A stretch of DNA of 64,000 nucleotides from Rhizorhabdus histidinilytica (GTDB lineage: Bacteria > Pseudomonadota > Alphaproteobacteria > Sphingomonadales > Sphingomonadaceae), in assembly GCF_900167915.1 (NCBI RefSeq), contig NZ_FUYM01000009.1, positions 180,318 to 244,317 on the forward strand. Reading direction: 5' to 3'. Both the position numbers and the translations under genes were made by a program. The notes under the pieces were generated by a model. The model ran no database searches. It worked only from the letters and a program-made list of their open reading frames with translations, and had not been told where the DNA came from. Positions within the stretch are counted from its first letter, which is position 1, and each line of letters starts with the position of its first letter. Positions 48,317 through 59,692 of this stretch are shown here, piece after piece.

Positions 48317-50677
48317 ATGGCGCGACCGGGGCGGTCGATGCGGGCTGTGGTGCGCATGCTGGCGGGCGGATCGCTGCTCGCGGCAGGCCTGGCCTTCGCC
48401 GCCGCGCCGCCGCCCGCTCCAGGGTCGGCCGCCCCGGTCGTCGACGCGCCGGGTGCACAGCACTTCGCCGGGATAAACCCGGCCACTTCCTCCGCACCGT
48501 CCTGGCCCGAACAGCCGCAGGCCCCGAAAGGCGCGCCCAACGTCCTGCTGATCCTGACCGACGACATCGGCTTCGGCGCGACCAGCACCTTCGGCGGCCC
48601 GGTCCCCACCCCGGCGTTCGACGCCCTGGCGAAGGAGGGGCTGCGCTACACCCAGTTCAACACCACCGCGATCTGCTCGCCGACGCGCGCGGCGCTGCTC
48701 ACCGGACGCAACCCGCACGCGGTGGGGATGGGCCATGTCGAGAACACCTCGGCCGGCTACGAGGGCTATGATTCGGTCATCCCCAAATCCTCGGCCTTCG
48801 TCTCGCGAATCCTGCGCCAGGGCGGCTACAACACCGCCGCCTTCGGCAAATGGCACCTGACCCCGCAATGGGAGCAGAGCCAGGCCGGCCCCTATGACCG
48901 CTGGCCGCTGGGCCAGGGCTTCGAGAATTTCTACGGCTTCCTCGCGTCCGACAACAGCCAGTGGAACCCCACGCTGACGCAGGACAACAGCTTCATCGAC
49001 GTGGCGACGCCGCCCGGCTATCATTTCGACGCCGACATGGCCGACCATGCGATCCGCTGGATCGCCGAGCGCAAGGCGAACGCGCCCGACAAGCCCTTCT
49101 TCGTCTATTATGCGCCCGGTACCGCCCACACGCCCAACCATGTGCCCAAGGAGTGGCTCGACCGCTTCAGGGGCCGCTTCGACAAGGGCTGGGACGCGCT
49201 GCGCGAGGAGGTGTTCGCGCGGCAGAAGGCGCTGGGCGTGGTCCCCGCCGATACGGTGCTGACCGCGCGCCCGAAGGAACTGCCCGCCTGGAGCTCGCTC
49301 TCCGCCGACCAGCGCCGCCTCTATGCGCGCTACATGGAGGCCTGGGCGGCGTCGGTCGCCTATATGGATGCGCAGATCGGCCGGGTGATCCAGTCGCTCA
49401 AGGACAGCGGCCAATATGACAACACGCTGATCATCTACATCCAGGGCGACAACGGATCGAGCGCCGAGGGCGGCATGGACGGCCGGCTGTTCCAGCAGTC
49501 GCTGCTCAACGACCATGCCGAGCAGCGCGCCTATGCGCTCAGCCGGATCGACGACATCGGCGGGCCCGATCTCTACCCGCTCTTCCCCACCGGCTGGGGC
49601 TGGGCGATGGACACCCCGTTCAAATATTACAAGCAGATCGCCTCCTATTTCGGCGGCACCCGCAACGGCATGGTGATGAGCTGGCCGAAGGGGATCGCCG
49701 ACAAGGGCGGCATCCGCAGCCAATATCATTTCGTCACCGACATCATGCCGACCATCCTGGAGGCGACCGGCGTCACCCGGCCGGCGTCGGTAGACGGGGT
49801 CGAGCAGCGCCCGCTCGACGGGGTGAGCATGGCGTACAGCTTCACCGCCCCCGACGCGCCGTCGCACCGCCGGATGCAGGTGTACGAGATGGTCGATTCG
49901 CGCGGCATCTACCTCGACGGCTGGTTCGCCTCGATGCGGCCGACCCGGCAGCCGTGGAGCTTCGACAAGCCCGCCGATCCCGACAAGACGCCGTGGGAGC
50001 TGTACGACGTCCGCACCGATTTCAGCCAGGCGCACGACCTGGCGGCGCGTCATCCCGATCGGCTGCGGATGATGCAGCAGCTCTTCTGGGCCGAGGCCGG
50101 ACGCAACAACATCCTGCCGATCCTCGAGCCGACGATCCTGCCCACCGGCCGCCCCTCGCTCGGCGCCGGCCGCACCGCCTTCCGCTATCCGCAGGGGGTC
50201 ACCCGCATTCCCGAGGACAGCGCGCCGCACATCATCGGCCGTTCCTACAGCGTGTCGACGACGATCGAGGTGGCGGCCGGCGCGCCCAACGGCGTCCTCG
50301 TCGCGCAGGGCGGCCGCTTCGGCGGCTGGGCGCTCTACTTCCGCGACGGGCGGCTGACCTATCACCAGAACGCGCTCGACCCGCGCCAGTATCGCGTCGT
50401 CAGCGACCGCGTGCTCGGGCCGGGGCGGCACGATGTCGCGATGCTGTTCAAGGCCGACAGCCATGCCCGCGGCGCGGGCGGCACGGTCAGCTTCACGATC
50501 GACGGCCAGCCGGCGGGGCAAGGCCATGTGCCGCTGACGCTGGGCGGGTGGATCTCGCACATCGAGGGGCTCGACGTCGGCGTCGACACCGGCACGCCGG
50601 TCTCTGGCGAGTACCGATCGCGCGACAGCGCGTTCAACGGCCGGTTCGATGCACTGGAGATGAAATTGATCGATTGA
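48317..50677 (+). CDS. Arylsulfatase (type I, formylglycine), exported
   Basis: 786 residues from ATG 48317 (GGGAGAGGG upstream). Export signal at about 1-30 (GSLLAAGLAFAAA). Sulfatase domain: NVLLILTDDIGFG with metal-binding D82-D83, and C120-S-P-T-R (AICSPTRAALLTGR), the Cys-type site converted to formylglycine; further, FGKWHLTP and YAPGTAHTPNH hold active-site Lys/His. A C-terminal LamG/jelly-roll-like part covers about residues 640-786. Size and layout match the roughly 790-residue AtsA-type arylsulfatases. Hydrolyses sulfate esters in the periplasm. No formylglycine-generating enzyme is in this window. Confidence 0.93.
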   Translation: MARPGRSMRAVVRMLAGGSLLAAGLAFAAAPPPAPGSAAPVVDAPGAQHFAGINPATSSAPSWPEQPQAPKGAPNVLLILTDDIGFGATSTFGGPVPTPAFDALAKEGLRYTQFNTTAICSPTRAALLTGRNPHAVGMGHVENTSAGYEGYDSVIPKSSAFVSRILRQGGYNTAAFGKWHLTPQWEQSQAGPYDRWPLGQGFENFYGFLASDNSQWNPTLTQDNSFIDVATPPGYHFDADMADHAIRWIAERKANAPDKPFFVYYAPGTAHTPNHVPKEWLDRFRGRFDKGWDALREEVFARQKALGVVPADTVLTARPKELPAWSSLSADQRRLYARYMEAWAASVAYMDAQIGRVIQSLKDSGQYDNTLIIYIQGDNGSSAEGGMDGRLFQQSLLNDHAEQRAYALSRIDDIGGPDLYPLFPTGWGWAMDTPFKYYKQIASYFGGTRNGMVMSWPKGIADKGGIRSQYHFVTDIMPTILEATGVTRPASVDGVEQRPLDGVSMAYSFTAPDAPSHRRMQVYEMVDSRGIYLDGWFASMRPTRQPWSFDKPADPDKTPWELYDVRTDFSQAHDLAARHPDRLRMMQQLFWAEAGRNNILPILEPTILPTGRPSLGAGRTAFRYPQGVTRIPEDSAPHIIGRSYSVSTTIEVAAGAPNGVLVAQGGRFGGWALYFRDGRLTYHQNALDPRQYRVVSDRVLGPGRHDVAMLFKADSHARGAGGTVSFTIDGQPAGQGHVPLTLGGWISHIEGLDVGVDTGTPVSGEYRSRDSAFNGRFDALEMKLID

Positions 50678-50717
50678 ACCGCGATCCGAAAACGGATCGA
50701 AGCTGGGGAGAGGACTA

Positions 50718-53147
<2,430 letters not shown>

Positions 53148-53166
53148 CCGCATAAGCCTCCGACCT

Positions 53167-53195
53167 GGCCCCGGCTCTAGCCGGGGCCTTTTTTT
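53167..53195 (+). terminator. Intrinsic terminator between TonB receptor and second sulfatase
   Basis: GGCCCCGGCT and AGCCGGGGCC form a perfect 10-bp GC stem with a 2-base loop, followed directly by seven Ts (53189-53195). A classic Rho-independent terminator. The second sulfatase starts only 15 bases later, with its ribosome-binding site right after the T-tract, so its expression depends on read-through or on an unseen promoter. Confidence 0.85.
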
Positions 53196-53209
53196 CGCGG
53201 AGATCATCC

Positions 53210-55507
53210 TTGAGCCTGCCCTTCCTCTCCCGCCTCGCCATGGGCGTCGCCGCCGTCGCCCTGATCGCCGCCGCACCGGCGCCGGCCGCCCCGTCTGCGG
53301 GGCGGGGCGCCTGGCCGATGCGGACCGTCGCGCCGCGGGGCGCGCCCAACGTCCTGCTGATCATGACCGACGATGTCGGCTTCGGCGCGTCGAGCGCCTA
53401 TGGCGGACCGATCGCGACGCCGGTGTTCGACGCGCTGGCCAGGACCGGCGCCCGCTACAACAACTTCAACACGACCGCGCTGTGCTCGCCGACCCGCGCC
53501 TCGCTGCTCACCGGCCGCGATCCGCACAACGTCAACATGGGCAATGTCACCAACATGCCCACCGGCTTCGAAGGCTATACCACCGCGATCCCGCGATCGG
53601 CGGCGACGATCGCCCGCATCCTGCGCGACGGCGGCTACAGCACCGCGATGTTCGGCAAGAGCCACCTCACCCCGGACTGGGAACTGAGCGCCGACGGCCC
53701 GTTCGACCGCTGGCCGACCGGGCTCGGCTTCGACTATTTCTACGGCTTCCTGTCCGCCGACACCAACCAGACCGCGCCCAACCTGTACGAGAACACCCGG
53801 CCGGTCGCGCCGCCCGACGAACCCGGCTACCTGCTCGACACCGACCTCGCCGACCGCGCGATCGGCTGGATGTCGGCCCAGCACGCGGCGGCGCCCGGCA
53901 AGCCCTTCTTCGTCTATTATGCGCCGGGCACCGCCCATTCGCCGCACACCGCGCCGGCCGAATGGCTGAAGCGCTATCGCGGCGCCTTCGACCAGGGCTG
54001 GGACAAGGTGCGCGAGGAGACCTTCGCGCAGCAGAAGGCGCTCGGCATCATCCCCGCCGACGCGGCGCTCGCCGCGCGGCCGCCCGGCATCCCCGCCTGG
54101 GACAGCCTCACCGCCGACCAGAAGCGGCTGTCCGCCCGGATGATGGAGGCCTATGCCGCGAGCCTCGCCTATTGCGACGCGCAGATCGGCCGGGTGATCG
54201 AGCATCTCCGCCGCACCGGCCAGCTCGCCGACACGATGATCGTCTTCCTCCAGGGCGACAATGGCGGCAGCGCCGAGGGCGGGCCGATGGGGATGATCTT
54301 CGAGCAGACCGCCGTGCTGGGCGACGAGGAGGACCCCGCCGACCAGATGCGCCGCATCGACGACATCGGCACCGGCCGCGCCTACACCATGTATCCGGCC
54401 GGCTGGGGCTGGGCGATGAATGCGCCCTTCCCCTGGTACAAGCAGGTCGCCAGCCATGCCGGCGGCACGCGCAACGGCCTCGTCATCGCCTGGCCGGGCC
54501 ATGTCGCCGCGCCGGAGACGGTGCGCGGCCAATATGCCCATGTCTCCGACATAGCGCCGACGATCCTGTCGGCGACCGGGGTGGCCGCGCCGAAGGCGGT
54601 CGACGGGATCGCGCAGCAGCCGTTCGACGGGATCAGCCTCGCCTATACGCTCGACCGGCCGACCGCGCCGGCCCGCCGCCGCACGCAGGTCTACGAGATG
54701 ATGGAGAATTTCGGCATCTATCGCGACGGCTGGTTCGCCGGATCGACACCCAAGCGCTACGCCTGGCAGTTCGCGACCAGGGAGAGCCTGGCCGATCCGC
54801 AGAACCGCGACCGCCATTGGGAGCTGTACGACCTGCGGACCGACTTCTCCCAGACCCGCGACCTCGCCGCCGCCCAGCCGGCGAAGCTCAGGGAGTTGCA
54901 GGCGCTGTTCTGGAAGCAGGCGGCCAGCAACCACATCCTGCCGATCCACGACTATAAGCTCGGCGCCGAGGGGCGGCCGACGCTGAACGCCGGCCGCGAC
55001 GTCTTCACCTACAGCGCGCCGGTCAGCCGCCTCCCCTATGCCGCCGCGCCGCCGACCACCGGGCGGAGCTTCACGATCGAGGCCGAAGTGACGCTTCCCG
55101 CCGGCGGCGGACGCGGCGTGCTGCTCGCCGCCGGCGGGCGCTTCGGCGGCCATGCCTTCTTCCTCGACGGCGGCCGCCCGGCCTTCCACGTCAACGCGGT
55201 CGGCCCCTATCAATATGAAGTGATCGCGCGCGACCGGCTCGGCCCCGGCCGCCACCGCCTCGCCGCGCGCTTCGTCGCCGACGACGCGAAACCGGGCAGC
55301 GGCGGCGCGATGCTGCTGCTGGTCGACGGGGTCGAGGTCGCGCGCGGCCGCGCCGACCGCAGCTTCCACGGCTGGTTGCAGAACACCGAAGGGTTCGACA
55401 TCGGCGAGGACACGCTGACCCCGGTCAGCCCGCGCTACGACGTCGCCGGCAGCCGGTTCACCGGGACCATCGAACAGGTCGTCGTCAGGCTCGACCCGGC
55501 GCCCTGA
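53210..55507 (+). CDS. Second exported arylsulfatase
   Basis: 765 residues from TTG 53210 (GGAGATC 7 bases upstream) with signal peptide about 1-27 (ALIAAAPAPAA); an in-frame ATG at 53240 would shorten it to 755. NVLLIMTDDVGFG with D54-D55, modifiable C92 in C-S-P-T-R (ALCSPTRASLLTGR), FGKSHLTPDW and YAPGTAHSPHT. The C-terminal beta-rich domain mirrors that of the first sulfatase, so they are paralogs. The Lys after FGK is followed by Ser rather than Trp-His. Confidence 0.92.
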   Translation: MSLPFLSRLAMGVAAVALIAAAPAPAAPSAGRGAWPMRTVAPRGAPNVLLIMTDDVGFGASSAYGGPIATPVFDALARTGARYNNFNTTALCSPTRASLLTGRDPHNVNMGNVTNMPTGFEGYTTAIPRSAATIARILRDGGYSTAMFGKSHLTPDWELSADGPFDRWPTGLGFDYFYGFLSADTNQTAPNLYENTRPVAPPDEPGYLLDTDLADRAIGWMSAQHAAAPGKPFFVYYAPGTAHSPHTAPAEWLKRYRGAFDQGWDKVREETFAQQKALGIIPADAALAARPPGIPAWDSLTADQKRLSARMMEAYAASLAYCDAQIGRVIEHLRRTGQLADTMIVFLQGDNGGSAEGGPMGMIFEQTAVLGDEEDPADQMRRIDDIGTGRAYTMYPAGWGWAMNAPFPWYKQVASHAGGTRNGLVIAWPGHVAAPETVRGQYAHVSDIAPTILSATGVAAPKAVDGIAQQPFDGISLAYTLDRPTAPARRRTQVYEMMENFGIYRDGWFAGSTPKRYAWQFATRESLADPQNRDRHWELYDLRTDFSQTRDLAAAQPAKLRELQALFWKQAASNHILPIHDYKLGAEGRPTLNAGRDVFTYSAPVSRLPYAAAPPTTGRSFTIEAEVTLPAGGGRGVLLAAGGRFGGHAFFLDGGRPAFHVNAVGPYQYEVIARDRLGPGRHRLAARFVADDAKPGSGGAMLLLVDGVEVARGRADRSFHGWLQNTEGFDIGEDTLTPVSPRYDVAGSRFTGTIEQVVVRLDPAP

Positions 55508-55551
55508 ACGCGCCTATCGGCGCATTGCCGCACCGCTTCGAAATAGACCTC

Positions 55552-55989
55552 TCAACTGCCAAGCGCGCGGCGGATCTCGGTGACGAGCTGGGTCTCCATC
55601 GCCAGCCAGGTCTCGATCCATTCGGCCTCACTCACCTCCACCGCGGTGAACTCGCATTCGATCTTGAGATGACAGGCGTCGGGACCAGCCGGCGTCACCC
55701 GGACATAGCCGCGATAGTCGGTGATCGGCAGCGAACCGACGTCGGTCAGCCGGTAGCGATAGGTCCGGTCGGCGACGTCGAGCGCTTCCAGCCGCTCGCT
55801 GATCGGCAAGCCGTCATGCGGGTAGATGGTCTTGGTGATGCCCACCTTCGGCTCGTCGCCCTGGAACTCGATCTTCCTGAAGAAGCCGCCCGAATATTGG
55901 TCGAGCTTGGCGACGCCGTGCCAGCAGACATAATCCCAGACCGCGTCGGCCGGGGCCTCGATCCGTTCGGCGAGCGTGACCACCGCCAT
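55552..55989 (-). CDS. SRPBCC family protein, Rieske module 2
   Basis: 145 residues from ATG 55989, overlapping the NTF2-like stop (ATGA). Bet v1-like fold: LAERIEAPADAVWDYVCW, FFRKIEFQGDEPKVG, ERLEALDVADRTYRYRLTD, ITDYRGYVRVTPAG, long C-terminal helix. YRLTDVGSLPITDYRGYVRV aligns with the module 1 protein (29102-29545). Polyketide-cyclase-like proteins of this type bind hydrophobic ligands. Last gene of the LAL-receptor-Rieske-NTF2-SRPBCC row. Confidence 0.85.
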   Translation of the reverse strand: MAVVTLAERIEAPADAVWDYVCWHGVAKLDQYSGGFFRKIEFQGDEPKVGITKTIYPHDGLPISERLEALDVADRTYRYRLTDVGSLPITDYRGYVRVTPAGPDACHLKIECEFTAVEVSEAEWIETWLAMETQLVTEIRRALGS

Positions 55990-56345
55990 CAGAAGAAGCC
56001 CCACAGCTCGGCGATGCGGCCGTCCTCGGCATGGCGGGCGACGTCGATCCCCTCCAGCCGCACGTCGGAGCCGTCACCGCCCTTGGCGGTCAGCGTCCAT
56101 TTCGAGGCGGTGTGGTCGCCGCAGCTGGTGACGAAGTCGGTGGCGACACGGATGTCGCTGAACGCGCCGAGCACGCCCTCCAGATAGGCGCGGCGCTGCT
56201 CGTCGGTCTCGAGCGGCGGCCGGTTGACCGGATCGCGCGCCACGGCGCCGGGGGCGAAGGTGGCGAGATAGGCGTCGACGTCGCCGCTGCCGATCGCGTC
56301 CCAAAAGCGGCGGACGGTGGCGAGGTTCTTCTCGGGGTCGGTCAT
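55989..56345 (-). CDS. NTF2-like (SnoaL-type) protein, Rieske module 2
   Basis: 118 residues. FWDAIGSGDVDAYLATFAP, ARDPVNRPPLETDEQRRAYL and EGIDVARHAEDGRIAELWGF show the SnoaL/NTF2 pattern, with the typical C-terminal 'xGRIxELWGFF' strand. AAGGACACGCC ribosome-binding site overlaps the end of the Rieske gene (10-base gap). A smaller, different subfamily from the module 1 protein. Possible isomerase, hydrolase or oxygenase accessory. Confidence 0.83.
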   Translation of the reverse strand: MTDPEKNLATVRRFWDAIGSGDVDAYLATFAPGAVARDPVNRPPLETDEQRRAYLEGVLGAFSDIRVATDFVTSCGDHTASKWTLTAKGGDGSDVRLEGIDVARHAEDGRIAELWGFF

Positions 56346-56355
56346 GGCGTGTCCT

Positions 56356-57387
56356 TCAATTGATGAAATCGCGGGAGGGATGGGCGCGCGGATAGTTGCG
56401 GACGATGTCGAGCCAGCGCGCGAGGCTGGTGTCGCCGCGGGTCAATGCGCCTGGCATATAGTGGATCGTGTCGAGGATCGGCTTGTCCTCGCGCGCGGTG
56501 CGGGCGAGCAGCTCGGTCCCGAAGGTCAGCCGCTCGTCGATCAGCCGGTCGCCCTCGGGCGTGCCGTCGCCCTTCTTCACCGCGATCGCCAGATAGACGA
56601 TATGGGTTCCCGGACGCGGACAGGCGAAGCCGGCCGCCACCCCCATCCACCAGCCGTCGACCGACCCTTCCTGGATGAAGGTCGAGGTGCCGCGGATGCC
56701 CACGTTCCAGTCGAGGTCCTCGCCCTGCTGGTGGATCGCCGCGAGCCGCATGCGGAAGCCATAGGGGTCCCACTCCACCGCGTCGTGCGGGTCGGGCATC
56801 TTGAAGCGGATGCCATGGACCGCCTTGATGTGCTGGATATCGGGGGTGTTGGCCGCGAAAATCCACGGATCGCAGGTGTAGACATCGGTCTTGAACGGCC
56901 GGAATTCGAGCTCCGAGTCAGGGAATTCGAAGTCGAACAGGTCCCAGAGCGGCTCGTCGCCGTTGAACGCCCAGATGATGCCGAAACGCTCCTGCGACGG
57001 AAAGACGTAGAGGCAGGCGGCAGGCGGCGGCGGATCGCCCACCCCGGTCTTCGCGACCCAACCCTCCTGGTCGAACTCCCAGCGGTGGAAGGCGCACTGG
57101 ATATGGTTGCCGACCACCGCGCCGACCGAGAGATCGGCGCCGACATGCGGGCAATAGGCGCTGGCGACGGTGACCTGGCCGTTCTCGCCCCGGAATACGA
57201 CGACCTTGCCGTCGAGGAAGTCGCGGCCGATCACCTGCCCCTGAGCGACCTCGCTTGACAGCGCGATCGGAAACCAGGTCTGGCTGAAGACGCCGTTGTC
57301 GCCTTCCATCGGCACCGGCCGGGTAAGACGCCTGCGTTCCCGCTTGCGGCCCGCCGTCGGTGCATCCTCCACCATCTTGATCGTCAT
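56356..57387 (-). CDS. Rieske non-heme iron oxygenase (KshA-like), module 2
   Basis: 343 residues from ATG 57387 (GAGGAATGG upstream). [2Fe-2S] ligands C79, H81 (AYCPHVGADL) and C98, H101 (CAFHRW); iron site N180-x2-D183-x2-H186-x4-H191 (NTPDIQHIKAVH). Clear paralog of module 1's enzyme: both share the FxQ-WFP opening, AYCPH-GADL and NTPD-QHI-VHGI-F. The iron-site motif and length fit a single-subunit monooxygenase. No reductase gene beside it. Follows the TonB receptor by 11 bases. Confidence 0.92.
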   Translation of the reverse strand: MTIKMVEDAPTAGRKRERRRLTRPVPMEGDNGVFSQTWFPIALSSEVAQGQVIGRDFLDGKVVVFRGENGQVTVASAYCPHVGADLSVGAVVGNHIQCAFHRWEFDQEGWVAKTGVGDPPPPAACLYVFPSQERFGIIWAFNGDEPLWDLFDFEFPDSELEFRPFKTDVYTCDPWIFAANTPDIQHIKAVHGIRFKMPDPHDAVEWDPYGFRMRLAAIHQQGEDLDWNVGIRGTSTFIQEGSVDGWWMGVAAGFACPRPGTHIVYLAIAVKKGDGTPEGDRLIDERLTFGTELLARTAREDKPILDTIHYMPGALTRGDTSLARWLDIVRNYPRAHPSRDFIN

Positions 57388-57398
57388 GCTTCCATTCC

Positions 57399-59501
57399 TC
57401 AAAAACGCACCTTGACGCTGCCGCCGATCTGGCGGGGCGGCGACGCCGATCCCAAGTCCTTGCCGGTGATCGTGCCGGCGAAATTGACCGGCACGAATTC
57501 GACGTCGTAGCGTCGGTCGAAGAGGTTCTTGACGAAACCGGTCAGTTCTATCTTGCCGACCGCCCAGGTCAGCCGCGCATTGACCAGCCAGACCGGCTTC
57601 TGCTTCTGGGCATTGTCGATCTCCCAATAATAGTCGCCGCCCCAGCCGGAGACGTCGACGCGCGAGATCAGGCTGCTGCCACCCAGATCGGCGGTGTACT
57701 GCGCCGCCGCGTTGAGCGTGTAGCGCGGGACCTGGTTGAGCTTGTTGCCCTTGAAGTCGCCGCGCGCGGCGGTGCCGGAGAAGACGGCCACATCATATGT
57801 GTTGATCTTCGTGTCCATCAGGCTGGCGCCCATCGACAGCTCGAGTCCCTTGACCGGACGTGCCGTCATCTCCAGCTCGGCGCCCCAGACGCTCGACTTG
57901 GGGATCGGGTTGGCGATGAACTGCGCCGGGCCGCTGCTGAGGTCGAGACCGAACACCTGCCTGTCGGTGATGTCGGTGTAGAAGACCGCGCCGTTCAGAT
58001 AGAGCTTGCGGTCGGCGAGCGCGGTCTTGAAGCCGAGCTCATAGTTCCACAGCTCCTCCTTCTTGAACTCGCGCGTGACGACCGCGTTCGAGTTGAAGCC
58101 GCCGCTGCGGAAGCCCTTGGCGACGGTCGCATAGGCGAGCGACCCGCCGGGGAAGCTGTAGGCCAGCGACAGCTTGGGCTGGAGCGACTTGTAGGTGCCC
58201 TTGTAGCGCGGCACGACTGCCGGCACCGGCGGCGAGACGTCGTCCTGGCGACGCCGGTCGATGTCGTAGCGCAACGCGGCGGTCAGCTCGAGCCGCTCGA
58301 CGATGTCATAATTGATCTGGCCGAACGCCGCATAGGCGTCGTTGTCGTCCTTCGCGACGAGGCGCGAGCCGAGCACCCGGCTCGGCAGGCCGGTCAGATC
58401 GGGGCCGAGGAAGATCGCGGTGTCGAGCGTGCGATCGGTGTGGAGATAATAGAGCCCGGCCATCCAGCGCAGCGCCGATCCGGGCGTGTTCGACGACAGC
58501 CGCAGCTCCTCGCTCCACGCCTTGACGTCGAGCGTCTGGGTGGCGGCGGCCAGGTCCTGCGGCTCCCAGTCGAGCTCCTCGAACAGGTCCGACTTGACCG
58601 ACGACCAGGCGGTGACCGAGGTCAGCGCAACCGAGCCCATGTCGAGATCGATCTTCGCCGAGACGTCGCCCAGCTTGCGGCCCGCCTTGCCCAGGATGTT
58701 GCCGACCACCGGCACGCGCGGGCTGTTCGCCGGGCCGCCGACATACCAGGAGGCGCCGGCGTCCTGATCATAATAGCTGCCGCGCAGGTCGATCTTCAGC
58801 GTCTCGGTCGGCTTGAGCAGCAGCGCGCCGCGCACCGCCCAGCTCTCGTCGAAGTCGACCTTCTTGCCGAGCGTCGAATTGGTGATCTGGCCGTCACGAT
58901 TCAGATAGCTGCCGGCCAGGCGGAAGCCCGCCTTCTCGCCCAGCGGCGCGGTGATCGAGGCCTTGGCGCGGAACTCGTCGCCCTCGGCATAGCCCAGCTC
59001 GGCGCTGCCGCCGAAGCTGTCGCCCGGCTCCCTGGTGACGATGTTGATCGCGCCGCCGATCGCGTTGCGGCCGTAGAGCGCGCCCTGCGGTCCCTTGAGG
59101 ATCTCGATCCGCTCGATATCGAACAGGTCCTGGGTGATCTGGTTCGGCGAGTTCTGCTGGACTCCGTCGACCACCACCGCGACCGGGGATTCGCCGTTGC
59201 GCACCTGGCCGATGCCGCGGATGTTGATCAGCACGACGCCGGGCTGCTGCGCCTCGACGATGCGGAAGCCCGACACCATCTGGGTCAGGTCGTTGACCGA
59301 TTCGACGCCCGCGCGTTCGAGCGTCGCCGAGGAGAAGGCCTGGATCGTGTCGGGCACGTCGCGGATATTTTCCGATTGCTTGCGCGCGGTGACGATCAGT
59401 TCGTCCTGATCGCTGGCGACGACTTGCGCCGCCGCCGGTGCGGTGGCCATGGTGCCGGCGAATCCCGCCGCCGCCACGCCGATGAGCAGCCCCCTCTTCA
59501 T
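57399..59501 (-). CDS. TonB-dependent receptor of Rieske module 2
   Basis: 700 residues from ATG 59501, preceded by an excellent GGGAGGTGA site; a longer frame to 59570 is unlikely. Signal peptide 1-25 (ending APAAAQ). ELIVTARKQSENIRDVPDTI, plug VERAGVESV-type helix then FDIERIEILKGPQGALYGRN and AIGGAINIVTREPG, barrel ending SVKVRF. Shares the PDTI-x-AFS motif with receptors 24666 and 31906. First gene of the receptor-Rieske-NTF2-SRPBCC operon; 191 bases downstream of the LAL regulator. Confidence 0.93.
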   Translation of the reverse strand: MKRGLLIGVAAAGFAGTMATAPAAAQVVASDQDELIVTARKQSENIRDVPDTIQAFSSATLERAGVESVNDLTQMVSGFRIVEAQQPGVVLINIRGIGQVRNGESPVAVVVDGVQQNSPNQITQDLFDIERIEILKGPQGALYGRNAIGGAINIVTREPGDSFGGSAELGYAEGDEFRAKASITAPLGEKAGFRLAGSYLNRDGQITNSTLGKKVDFDESWAVRGALLLKPTETLKIDLRGSYYDQDAGASWYVGGPANSPRVPVVGNILGKAGRKLGDVSAKIDLDMGSVALTSVTAWSSVKSDLFEELDWEPQDLAAATQTLDVKAWSEELRLSSNTPGSALRWMAGLYYLHTDRTLDTAIFLGPDLTGLPSRVLGSRLVAKDDNDAYAAFGQINYDIVERLELTAALRYDIDRRRQDDVSPPVPAVVPRYKGTYKSLQPKLSLAYSFPGGSLAYATVAKGFRSGGFNSNAVVTREFKKEELWNYELGFKTALADRKLYLNGAVFYTDITDRQVFGLDLSSGPAQFIANPIPKSSVWGAELEMTARPVKGLELSMGASLMDTKINTYDVAVFSGTAARGDFKGNKLNQVPRYTLNAAAQYTADLGGSSLISRVDVSGWGGDYYWEIDNAQKQKPVWLVNARLTWAVGKIELTGFVKNLFDRRYDVEFVPVNFAGTITGKDLGSASPPRQIGGSVKVRF

Positions 59502-59658
59502 TGTCACCTCCCAATGTCCCGGCCGGCGCATCGCGCCGTCCCTGCACGCCCCGTCCTGCGCGGGGCGCATCGCTGTTGATCCCGACGCCGCCCGGTTCTG
59601 GCCGGGTCCTGCGCCGATGATGGGAGCATGCCCGCGCGGCGCTCGTCGCCACAGTCAA

Positions 59659-59688
59659 CAAAAAGGGGGATGCCGGGAATGCCCCGGC
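59659..59688 (-). terminator. Weak terminator-like hairpin after the LAL regulator gene
   Basis: On the minus strand GCCGGG and CCCGGC pair (59672-59688) and are followed, after a run of Cs, by five Ts (59664-59660). The C-run between stem and T-tract makes it weaker than a standard intrinsic terminator. It would separate the LAL gene from the receptor operon. Confidence 0.45.
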
Positions 59689-59692
59689 AGGG

